From the NCBI GenBank assembly GCA_022578605.1, contig MU394059.1, forward strand, positions 558,001-622,000: a stretch of DNA of 64,000 bases, read 5' to 3'. The first letter of the stretch is position 1; the number at the start of each line of letters is the position of its first letter. A program made the translations under genes and the position numbers. Below, in pieces: positions 1 through 9,430 of this stretch. Under the pieces are notes generated by a model, which ran no database searches, was not told the origin of the DNA, and was given only the letters and a program-made list of their open reading frames with translations. This DNA comes from Camillea tinctor. Taxonomy: Eukaryota > Ascomycota > Sordariomycetes > Xylariales > Xylariaceae.

Positions 1-221
1 TGCTTGGGGAGGATGGCTACCCTATGCAGCACGAGTGGACACTGTACGTCTTTGACGCAGCCCTGATGCTATTTGTCATGACTATTTACTGGCACTGGTA
101 CCCAGAAAACCTTGAACGTGGTGGTATTGGTTTGAAACGTCTCAGCTCGATGGAGGAGCTGAACGACTCCCAGGTAACAGCATCTATCCTTATGAACGAC
201 CTTTCAACACACCAGAAATAA
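1..221 (+). CDS. RTA1-like membrane protein, C-terminal fragment
   Basis: The reading frame is already open at the window edge (codons from base 3) and ends at a TAA at 219-221, so this is the 3' end of a gene that starts outside the window. The visible 72 or so residues contain LGEDGYP, then EWTLYVFDAALML followed by a hydrophobic stretch and YWHWYPENL. This matches the last transmembrane helix and its flanks in RTA1-domain proteins of fungi. The family consists of seven-helix membrane proteins linked to lipid translocation and to resistance against sterol-targeting compounds and sphingoid bases. After the helix comes a short hydrophilic cytosolic tail rich in Glu, Ser and Asn, typical in length. 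The exact member and substrate cannot be judged from the fragment. Confidence 0.75.
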   Translation, partial: LGEDGYPMQHEWTLYVFDAALMLFVMTIYWHWYPENLERGGIGLKRLSSMEELNDSQVTASILMNDLSTHQK

Positions 222-624
222 TGCATCTCGGGACGCACTAGTTCCAAGTTCCACCAGTCATAGACCCTGAGACGGCAAGGAAGTCGATGCGTATCAGATC
301 GTCTTAGTCTGGTCGATATGGAAAGTTAAAGTCGTCTAGAAGCATGTTAGAAGATGTTTATTATATGCATTTAAGTTTATATGAACGTTGGCTGGTCCGC
401 CGATGTATATACAATTTTTCATTTTTCATGGTAGATAGTACAAGTCCCGATGAATTGACTTTCCCACATATCGAAGGGCCCAAAGAGAAGTATCCTACTT
501 CCCCTTCTCTCGATAGTCCCGTTTATCCTATTCCCATACACGTAACCTTGACCATACCGAAGAACCAACCATGATTCTTCTCATTGCGATTGAGAGCAAA
601 ACCTCATGTCTTCTATTACCTTTC
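222..624. other. Convergent 3' intergenic spacer
   Basis: This spacer separates the RTA1-like gene (plus) from the glycosyltransferase-like gene (minus), so it should hold both 3' UTRs. It is AT-rich around 330-430. I see no further gene, RNA or repeat. Confidence 0.6.
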
Positions 625-2256
625 TTAATCCCACTCACTTCCCGTCATCCAGTCTCGGCCCCAGTTCCCGCCTTCATTGCCGGGAGACTTGCTGATATCC
701 CAGTCGCGCTGAAGCCTCCAGGCGTCCTTGCCCTCGATGCCCATTTCCAGAAGATCACAGCCGCGGTGTCCCCATTTGTCGGCGAACACGCGCCTACCCG
801 CCTCGACGAGGATCTCGAACCCGGCCGCGTAGCCCTCTGGGTCGCGGTAGAACGGCTCGCCCTGGCCGCCTGTCTGCCTTCCCTGCCAGGTATTTCGGAA
901 CACGCCCTTTTCCGCCCACTTGATTTCCTGCATACGCGCGGCCACCTCAGTCAGGTGGGTGAACGTCTCACCCTCTTTCTCTACCCACGGCCACATCTCC
1001 TGCTCTCGTTGCAGCTCCGCCTCACGGCTCGGACGGTCTGGGTCGTCCGGCTGGTTCGTCCTCTCCTTGTTCTTGCTGTTGGGACCTCCTGAAGGGGGGG
1101 CGTTGAAGACCGGATCCCCCTGAAACGTGGCGTGTGAGCCAGGGAAACGGAACAAGGCGCCGATGTCGTCGAGCGGTGTGCCCACATCAAATATGAGACC
1201 TGCTTCACTCTGAGGCTGCCAGTAACCGGCCCAGTGGAGGCGAAGGTACATATCACAGTCGGAGGCGTAGTATGGGATGTGGGTGTCCCAAGCGCCGACT
1301 TCGAGATGAGCATCGCGGTTGACAAGGGTGAGATGGTCGTAGGCGAAGAAGTGCGTGGACCAAGGTGGCATATCTGGTCCGTTGAGATAGCGCATCAACC
1401 CGACACAACGCTCATAGATCGTGGCGTACGGGTCGTGATCCCAGTCGTGATCGCGATCTTTCTTCTTGACATCCTCGTCACTGAACACCAGCACGTCTTG
1501 GTGGCTCCAGAAGAAGAACGGCCAGTTGCGCTGCATCGCGGTGTGGAGGTAAAAGTTCTGCAGTTGCGCAAAGCTGAGAAGCGTCGGCGTCGATAGAATG
1601 TTGACGCCGAGCGTGTGTAGTGCTGTGTAATTCAGGAAGAAGGGGTTCTGTAGTGACAAGTCACCTTGTCGGTTCGACCGAAAAGTGCCTGTATTTTCTA
1701 CTACATATATGTCGGACGGCGGCCACCCAGCGGCGATGTAGCTGCTCACACATTGTAGCAGCATAGGCCAATTACGTGTGAACCCGATCAGGAGCGGCGT
1801 CGCCTCTTCGACATGTGGGTTCGGTGGTAGGTTGTTTTCGAGCACGGGCGGTGCGCGGCGCGAATGGGTTAGCCACGGGAAGTGGTCTTTTATGGGAGGG
1901 TAGGTAGGCGGTGCCGGCTTGTAGATCTTGATGTAGCTCAGGACGTCATCGTCGCCGGCCAAGGGGGATTGGCCATTCTGGTCACGAATGCCTTGGGCTG
2001 CAGCGGCAGGACCGAGCACGGGCGCTTTGTCCACTGCTTCGGCGTCGCCCACGATAACTGGGTTACCCCATTTGTCTTTGCCATGGACGGCATCAGGGCC
2101 CAGACCGTCCTTGGCAGCTTGGTCCGGCAACGAAGTGCCCCTGAAAGCTGATGTTAAGGGCTGACGAATGACGTAGTAAACGAGGAGGGCGGATAGAAGC
2201 ACGGAGCCATAGCGGAAAAGAAGGGGGAATGCCCGGTTCGGAGATCGCATCATCAT
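625..2256 (-). CDS. Type II membrane glycosyltransferase-like protein
   Basis: This is an intron-free ORF of 543 codons starting MMMRSPNR. Residues about 13-32 form one hydrophobic segment after a short basic N-terminus, which predicts a type II signal anchor and a Golgi/ER-lumen catalytic domain. Residues about 150-380 look like a GT-A-type fold: LLIGFTRNWPMLLQCVSSYI, then YVVENTG (about 185), then WSHQDVLVFSDEDV (about 252) and ASDCDMYLRLHWAGYW (about 330-345). The D-x-D in SDCDMY is the best candidate for the nucleotide-sugar/metal site. The family appears as a conserved but poorly characterised glycosyltransferase in filamentous ascomycetes; donor and acceptor are unknown to me. A charged insertion at about 385-420 (many K, R, D, E, N, P) separates the core from a Trp-rich C-terminus. 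The N-terminal 130 residues are a low-complexity stem. The function is a family inference. Confidence 0.75.
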   Translation of the reverse strand: MMMRSPNRAFPLLFRYGSVLLSALLVYYVIRQPLTSAFRGTSLPDQAAKDGLGPDAVHGKDKWGNPVIVGDAEAVDKAPVLGPAAAAQGIRDQNGQSPLAGDDDVLSYIKIYKPAPPTYPPIKDHFPWLTHSRRAPPVLENNLPPNPHVEEATPLLIGFTRNWPMLLQCVSSYIAAGWPPSDIYVVENTGTFRSNRQGDLSLQNPFFLNYTALHTLGVNILSTPTLLSFAQLQNFYLHTAMQRNWPFFFWSHQDVLVFSDEDVKKKDRDHDWDHDPYATIYERCVGLMRYLNGPDMPPWSTHFFAYDHLTLVNRDAHLEVGAWDTHIPYYASDCDMYLRLHWAGYWQPQSEAGLIFDVGTPLDDIGALFRFPGSHATFQGDPVFNAPPSGGPNSKNKERTNQPDDPDRPSREAELQREQEMWPWVEKEGETFTHLTEVAARMQEIKWAEKGVFRNTWQGRQTGGQGEPFYRDPEGYAAGFEILVEAGRRVFADKWGHRGCDLLEMGIEGKDAWRLQRDWDISKSPGNEGGNWGRDWMTGSEWD

Positions 2257-3540
2257 AAACGATTGCTGCTATATCTGCTTTATGGACGAGGCTCGGCTGG
2301 GCATATTGGCCCGGCTGTATGGAGTGTATTTCTCCCGGGCCCGGGGGGGGTCTTTTTTCCCCACTGGACGGGACGACGATGGTCTCGATATGTTGCTATA
2401 CTGCTGCTATACTATTGCAATAGGTACGCGCGTCGTCTGTTACGTTTGGGTGGTTGTGAGGTGCCGAGCGATCGAGATAGATAGATAGAGGGCAAGATGG
2501 ATGACGGGATAGATCATAGGAGGGTTACAGCTGAGCTTCACAGCCAAAAGTCGAAGTTATGCGATGGAGATGAGGGGTGAAATCTAAACCAACCGTTCTA
2601 ATTAAGAATAATAAGGTGAGGGAGAGAGTATATCAACACCTGCTTCACCTAGATGAAACCAAGAAAAAGGGAACGTCCAGCGAGAGAAGAGTAAAATGGT
2701 GGAGGGAGGGGGGAGGTAGAATAGGATAGGATAGGATAAGTAAGAACAAGGGCAAGAGAAGGGGGGGTTAAGGATAAAAAGAGAAGAAGGAAAAAATAAA
2801 AATAAAAATAAAAAATAGAAAAGCCATTCAGACCTCTCCGTCATTCGAAACATCATCCCATGTTACTACTACCACCATCACCGTCACTGTCCAACACTAG
2901 GAACCTCTCTACCTTACACTAGCACTTACACTACATACATTTTTAGCTGGGGTGTGTAAGCTGTGTGTGTACACCACTGTATACTACATATGTAATACGT
3001 AGTGTACATGGGAGTATACAGTGATGTAGTGTAGGGTAGGGATTTCTTTTTTTCTTTTCTTTTTTCTTTTCTTTTTTGTTGGAGCCGGCAACGAGAACTC
3101 AAAACCCGCCAAGCCGGTAGATCGTTAACCATCAACTACCATTCGTTGGTAAGGTAGCTTTTTTGGGAAGGACTAAGAGGGTCCAGCCAACTTCGGACAG
3201 GGCCTCCGAGATATGGTATAGGTAGAAAAAAAAAGTAGTTAGTTGTGTGTGTACAGATTACGGAGTATGAATTCAAGGAATGCGGCTGTAAATCAATCAT
3301 CGAAACGAATACTTACCCGCATCCCCTTCTCACCCACCCACCCCATACACCCACATGCCTCTCTTCCTAGCCAGGTTAGACCCGTCTTGGCTTACAGGTT
3401 TATTATACCTAATATATTGGCTGTATTGGTTGCTTCATTGAATTGATTGCTCAATTCTTGACCTTGGCACCACGTTCCTGAAAACAGGCTGAATAATAGG
3501 TGAGAAATAAAAATCCACCATCCACCCACCTGCTGAATAT
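2257..3540. other. Upstream region of the glycosyltransferase gene; low-complexity DNA
   Basis: This is promoter-side DNA for the minus-strand gene ending at 2256. It contains a G-run (2343-2351), an (ATAGG) repeat near 2720-2739, an A-rich (AAAAAT)-type tract near 2790-2818 and an alternating T/C tract near 3047-3077. I see no gene; the short ORFs here are low-complexity products. Confidence 0.6.
2720..2740. repeat. ATAGG microsatellite
   Basis: There are about four tandem copies of a five-base unit (ATAGG) in otherwise purine-rich DNA. Confidence 0.8.
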
Positions 3541-3549
3541 CTGGATTTC
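3541..3549. repeat. Left target-site duplication of the Mutator-like element
   Basis: The nine bases CTGGATTTC directly precede the left terminal inverted repeat. They are identical to 6931-6939, directly after the right terminal repeat. Nine-base duplications are the norm for Mutator-superfamily insertions. Confidence 0.85.
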
Positions 3550-3568
3550 GGGTGTCTTTATATTTCCC
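3550..3568 (+). repeat. Left terminal inverted repeat of the MULE
   Basis: The sequence GGGTGTCTTTATATTTCCC matches the reverse complement of 6912-6930 at 18 of 19 positions; the mismatch is at the fourth base. The similarity stops at the next base, so the repeat is short. Confidence 0.85.
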
Positions 3569-3869
3569 CCTCTATACCTATCTAGGTATGTTAGTGTCTC
3601 CTACTAAGGGTGTTAATAACATCCACATATATAAATACAGGTCCACTTACCGGGCCTAAGACACTCCACCATACAAACTCCCTTAGGGCCTATGTCTCAA
3701 CAGCGGGCCCCACTCCCGCACCCATATCCTCCCCCTCCCAAATAACAAATGCAACCCTAATCGCAACTATTGCCATTATGATCCCTATTATCGTGTTAAA
3801 TGTGATTTTTTTTCAATGGAAAATAGACACATACCTCCTCCGTTTAGGTGGTCTCTCAAATAGCCCTAG

Positions 3870-6351
3870 CGGCTCTAGTACATCTAGCAACGCTGCAAAA
3901 GCCTCTATAAACGTTGTATCTGCGCCATAGGTGTCATCTTAACCTCCAGAGTCACTAGGAACCCCCAAAAAGATACCATAAGCTGTATAAGTCCTCTCTA
4001 TAGGTGAAATTAAAGGTATACAGATAGATATGCCCTCTAGTCTTTGTGAAATTGGTATATCTAGTGTATAGGCTAGAAACAGAGATACTAGCTAAAAGTT
4101 ATTAGCTATGTTAAACTGTATAGGAGTGTAACTATCATCGACATCCTCCAAGGTCTCGCCACCCAAAATACCTAGGAAATTCCCAAGGGACGTCCCAAGA
4201 TGTCAAGGAGTTAAAGCCATCATAAATGTTGTATTTAGAAAAATAGAATCATCTTTTTGGTGTTGTTATAATGCGTTTACATCGAGATTTGCAACTTGAC
4301 TAACTATTAGCTAGCTCATTAAAGTAACAAGACCAGCCATAAATATGTAACCATCTCAAGTAGCCATTTTCTCAGCAATCTTTCAAGCCTCGTAGTATCG
4401 TTACTGAATTTGTTCAGTTAAATCGAAAATTTCCTCGCAAATAGGTGCGTACGATAATAGAATGTTACTAAGGGCTTCACGTCGCCTAGAAAAAAGGTAG
4501 TTAGTTATAAAATCATCATCTCCATACGCAACTTACTAGGCTAAGTATGCCATCTCCTCCTCCAGATCCAAAGCCTCATTTGCAAGAGGATCATCAAATT
4601 TGCGTTCATACGCTTTAAATCCAACACCATCAAAAACACCAACTATTCGATAAAATTGCGATTGCGTAATCCAGGCATCTCTCTCTCCAGATAAGTGTAA
4701 ATACCACATGTCTTTGCAAAGCACACGCCATCTCCGCCAAAATTTGCATAGGCAACGCAGATTTGCAAAGTCAGGTTAAAACCATAGAGATTTCTCTTGA
4801 AAGAGGTCATTTTTAGCTGCTTTCATCTCCTCCATCGTTTTCACCTGTAGTGTGCCTGGCAGCCGCGAAAGATAAGGGCTTTAATTCTCCAACATGATGA
4901 ATTTTTTGGTGTATTGCATATTAGCTATGCGTGCCGCATTTTCTCGCCATCTCTCCGCCACTTTTACTGTGTGTTCCATCGTATCTCGCAATAAAAACGA
5001 CCTCATCAGCTTTTTGAAGCCATCGCCCTTATAATCAGCGTGAAAACCTTCCAAGGAAAATGTTGTTGTAATCTAAAAGAAAATAAGTGTATGAAAGCAA
5101 GGGTATGTGGCCCATCTCTCGAATTCACCTTCCAGTTTATTGCGTATATACTAACTCAGTTTACCACAATTCTCGGTATCAAGAATAAAATCAATGGCCT
5201 AAACCACGTTAATTGCCATACATTTGAACCAAAACCAATATAATAAGTACGTTACCTTTTGTATATAATATCTGCAATCCTCCTCGTTGCTAGCAATATA
5301 AATAACTTTTTAGATTTGTTTCCTAACTAGCAACAACGCCTTCCCTAGAAGCCTCCTCCATATAGCATCTTTCCAGTGTTTCTAGCATAAGAGGCTAATC
5401 ACCGTTTTTCCAATTGGTGTTAAAAAGTCACGAAATCCTCGCTGTTCAGCCGCTAAATCGTCATTCACGACGTATGTAGGCGCAAAAAAGGGTACCAACT
5501 CAGCAACCCCCATCAAACACGCACAAATTACCTAGGCATGTTAGGTCTAAGTAAGGAAAAAGCCGCCAAGCTGCCATTCACCAGCAGAATCACGCGTTAG
5601 CAACGTAAATAAATACCAATCTAAAGCGTTGGTTTAGTGTGTAGAATCCAAAACAACAAGAAAGGCATCATTCATTAGCGAGTGTCTAAAGTGTTTAGAG
5701 ATATATACCAAACCATTAAAGGTCTCCGTCTTTTTTCCCTTGCGAGAGGCACCTAATTCAGCAACAACGCGCCTATATAGCCAGTCTCTCTCCCTGCAAC
5801 ATTCCACAGCATCGACTAGCTGTTCCTCCCAGTCACCAAACTTTATAGCGAAATCGAGAAAAATTTGTAGCTTCAACTTCATACGCCAATTATTAAAAGT
5901 CACGTAATCCATTTTTTTCAATAATCCAACTAATTTAGCCAACTTTTAAGAAACATCATCCTCCTTCCAGCGTAAATTTACAAAAAAGGCATCAAAATTA
6001 CACCCAAACTAAAGGTAGCGCCAAAAGGCATCTTAGAGAGCATCATAAATGCGATCTAAATCACATACCTCGCAAGGATAGCTATAGGTACCCTTTAAAG
6101 TAACTATACACGTTGCCTACATACCCAAACGATCGTAGTTAATATAGGATTTACATATAAAAAAAGATACTAACCTTATTTTCTTCAAGTAAAAAAGTAC
6201 CGTCGATCCCACAATAATTCATCTTTATAACCATTATTGCTTTGCACTCTAGAACGTTGCTAGATAGCTTCAAGCATTTTCCGCTACTATTACTAGTTGT
6301 CAACGCTTTATAATATTTACAACGGTACTCCCTATTAATAATGAAATGCAT
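3870..6351 (-). pseudogene. Broken MULE transposase reading frame
   Basis: Read on the minus strand, open pieces at 6351-6151, about 6090-5634 and on to about 5330, plus 4724-4536, give transposase-like sequence. The middle stretch carries CEVCDLDRIYDAL, then WRYL and NLRWKEDD, then a hydrophilic helix-rich region, then FLVVLDSTH-stop-TNALDWYLFTLLTRD and GEWQLGGFFL. Further on come VAELVPFFAPTYVVNDD and AAEQRGFRDFL. The two Asp-bearing blocks (DSTH and VVNDD) fit two acidic catalytic residues of MULE transposases; the third acidic residue was not located with confidence. In-frame stops after DAL, after RYL, after DVS, after DSTH and inside LLC.KH interrupt it. The C-terminal limit is uncertain; a fragment with PPKRRRY near 3850 may be the tail. 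No intact start was found. Confidence 0.75.
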
Positions 6352-6911
6352 AGGAATAAGTCTCTCGAAGATGTGGCCATTATGGCAAGACCAAATATTA
6401 GATACAAATAGCCACAGTTTTTTAAGCTAGAAAGCTGAAATAGTAACTAATGAGGTGCCATAACCACCAAGCTAGTTTCTCCAAGTATCTATATCGTCTA
6501 GTACGTGCAAATAATATGCCAACTAGATAGGATAATACATCATGGAATCAGGAAGCCAGTATAAGAAACCGACTAAATAAGGTTGAAAAATGGGAAAAAA
6601 AATGATATTATATGTGAGATGGTTTACAAAAATGAGTATAGAAATAAAAAATTATCATTTCACTCACAAATTTGGTGTCTCCAAATAAACCCTAATAATA
6701 GAATCCATTTCATTTAAAAATGATTATCTAATTACACACAAAACTCCCAAAAAAACTAAACAAACAACAATAATTATCGTGAAAATAAAAAATTGCAATA
6801 AAAATCCACTTTAGACGCGGACCGTGTAGTTAACCCGCTAGTGATTGCTATCCTAACCCAAATTTGTATGCTAGTGACAATTGCAATGGGGCGCGCAAGG
6901 CACCCTTGTCT

Positions 6912-6930
6912 GGGAAATATAAAGACCCCC
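6912..6930 (-). repeat. Right terminal inverted repeat of the MULE
   Basis: Read on the minus strand this is GGGGGTCTTTATATTTCCC, pairing with the left repeat at 18 of 19 positions. It is followed directly by the second copy of the nine-base duplication. Confidence 0.85.
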
Positions 6931-6939
6931 CTGGATTTC
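6931..6939. repeat. Right target-site duplication of the MULE
   Basis: The sequence CTGGATTTC is identical to 3541-3549. Because both copies are intact, the insertion is probably not very old, or this short stretch escaped later mutation. Confidence 0.85.
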
Positions 6940-9430
6940 TTGTATTCAAGTTTTAAAAGTGTGGTGGGACACCGTGGCGCCATCGTTTGCTCATGGGTTG
7001 CTTGTGCGGTTTAATCCCACGATCTCTCATACGATCGCCAGCAGATCTATCCGCATTATAAGAACCGTGCATGTGAAAAAAAAAAAAGAAGAGAAGAGAA
7101 AAGAAATAAAATAAAAAATACACTAAAAAAGAGAAAGAAAAATCCAAAAGAGAGACCGAGTCGTTCCCGTTCGGTCCATCGAGTCCTGCCATTCCACCAA
7201 CTAGACAAGCCAGCCAAGTTTCTCAAAGGGGCATCTCATAAAATAGATAAATAGAAGAGTACAGAGATCTTCACCCGGTTACCAACTCGGGGTAGAATTT
7301 CTTCGGGGGATACATTCAAGTATAGCTCACGGCGTGGAGAATCTCCTCTCCTAAGCAGGGGGGTGTGTGGAAAGAAAAGGAGAGAAAAAAAGAGGTGTGT
7401 TGTAGTGTAAATAATAATCAAGTAGTGTGCGACTTTGTACACTGAATTGTTTGAAAAGGAAAACAGAACATATTGTATATAAGTTACATAACCTATGTAT
7501 ACACATATACATACCACTTAAAGAACTTCACACTAATAACCGCTACGTAAATAACCTTACATACAGTGTCGGAGTGGTGAGACGTGGTGTTTCAAGACAA
7601 AGACCCCCCAAAACGTATTCTCCCCCACTTTTAGCTGGAGATATGTAACAAGATAAGCTCTTGGCTTCATCGAAAACGACAAGGTGTACCTGGGGGGTTA
7701 GTTACACACAGAACAGAACATGCTGTAATTGAAACAAATTAAATGGAGCTATCATGTAGGTAGGTTAAGGTACATACATACTGACATAGCGAACATCTTC
7801 GTATCTTACTTTATTATTTCTATTTTTTATCTATCACCACATGATATTTTGCACATCATCATCATTTACATATATCTGCCCTTCTCAAGATAGGTAGGTA
7901 AATAAGTGTGAAAAAAAAAAGCAAAAGTTGGAAAAAAGAGAGCAACAACCCACTAAACATCCCGGACTTATTCTCTAATTGGTTATAGCTGACTCGTTGG
8001 CTACATGCGCTATAATTAACATTAAACCCCTAGGTTTAGACTTGACTGAAGGAATGTGAGCTGCTCTGTTGGTTGGTTGGTTGGATTTTCAGTCTTTTAG
8101 GTTAGGTTTATCACTATTATATTCTGCTACCTATCAGATGGCTAGGTCTTGTTGCGTCGGAATGCGGTCGAGTTTCCTACTATAGAAGCTCCTTAAGTAA
8201 CAATGTTGAAATGAACGAAATGCCCGATGCTAACTTATCTGCCCTCTTCAGATCAATGGTTTTAAATGCTCCTATGCATTATGTTCCTACTACTACATAT
8301 CCTAGGTTAACTAGGTAGTTAGTTACTTTGTATGTTCGTTTTTGACTATGCCCTATCACGTAGGCACACTTATAACATACGGACCTGAGATATGTTTGAC
8401 TTATGCCTTTCAAGTTCTTTACCTCTTACCTATCTTGGTGATAAATTACCGTCATACATTCATAACCTTTATCTAGCCTCTTTGCTTTTCTTTCTCCATG
8501 AAATGCACTAGGTGGCCTCAGCAATAATGTGTTGGCCTGGGTGCAGATCTACTCTTAGTCGGATCACGGGCTCGGGACTGAGTTAACTACTTCCTCTTTT
8601 GTAAGATTTCCCTGCATATCATAGCTCAAACTGCCCAAATCTGCTAAACTAACATGCATAAGGGAGAGATTGGAGGTTTCCATTCTTCTCTCTTCTTCTC
8701 TTTGTTTTTTTTTGTTGCTGTTGCTTTCGATACAGAAGTGATCACATGTGTCTAATATGTGGTGTGTATACCGGGGGGCTAATATGGGGTTGAAATCACT
8801 CAGGTAACCCTCAATTGTCTACATATTCTTAACATCGAATCCCACCATGCGTACACAGCAAGCAGTTTTACAGGTGAACGATAAACTAAATACATCTCAT
8901 AGTTGGTTGACATAATAACGTCACTTCTTGTGCAGCATGATAGAATAACAGTTTTGTGCTTTCAAGACCGAAATTATCATCAAATGCCTCCTTAGTTGTG
9001 GCAAAAATAATGGTCTAGTTAATAAGAATTGTACATAAAAAGATGCACCTGGTGCTTAGTTTTCTCTTTTTGATTCACTGTTTTTACAAATAGACCACAC
9101 ATGTCCTTCTAACATGCATACCTGTCGCAAGGGAAAATGGCACATGCCCCCCATCGCAAGTATGATGACTTAATGCAACTTCATCGCCAGATTCCATCCT
9201 CTCCCCTTCTTCTCCCCCCTTCCCCCCCTAAATTAGAATATCCAGAACGCCCTTGGTCATCAGTCAAGAACTGAGATTCTTTTATCCTATTTTCCCTCCT
9301 GTGCATTGGTAACTCATTCAAACACCGACTCTTTTCTCGCAGGCTACTTTCGCAGCTGCACTCCCCTCCCTTCCATTCACCAGTCCCCGACATGTCAGGT
9401 CCAAGTGCTGTGTAACGACTCCGAGATTCG
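6940..9430. other. AT-rich intergenic region between the MULE and the DOCK gene
   Basis: I see no gene. There are A-rich tracts at 7077-7150 and 7910-7940, a C/T-rich tract near 9190-9230, and CCTAGG-type motifs with TAGGTA/TAGTTA repeats near 8300-8322. The last few hundred bases should contain the 3' UTR of the DOCK gene. Confidence 0.55.

Larger units (their letters stand above)
3550..6930 (-). mobile_element. Degenerate Mutator-like DNA transposon (MULE), 3.38 kb
   Basis: The element is bounded by 19-bp terminal inverted repeats (3550-3568 and 6912-6930, 18 of 19 matching) and flanked by a perfect 9-bp direct repeat CTGGATTTC (3541-3549, 6931-6939). Between them, mostly on the minus strand from about 6351 to 3870, lie broken pieces of a transposase-like reading frame. 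Recognisable pieces include RHSLMNDAFLVVLDSTH (near 5690-5640), YVVNDD (near 5471-5454) and LLC-stop-KH (near 5390). These resemble the Asp-containing blocks and the C..H motif of MULE transposases. The frame is interrupted by many stops and the element is AT-rich, so it cannot code for an active enzyme. It sits between the glycosyltransferase gene and the DOCK gene. A short-TIR MULE is the best fit; assignment to a named family needs a database search. Confidence 0.85.

Noticed and set aside
571..1596. Plus-strand ORFs opposite the glycosyltransferase-like gene
   Set aside because: They are antisense shadows with no domains; the minus-strand frame has clear family motifs.
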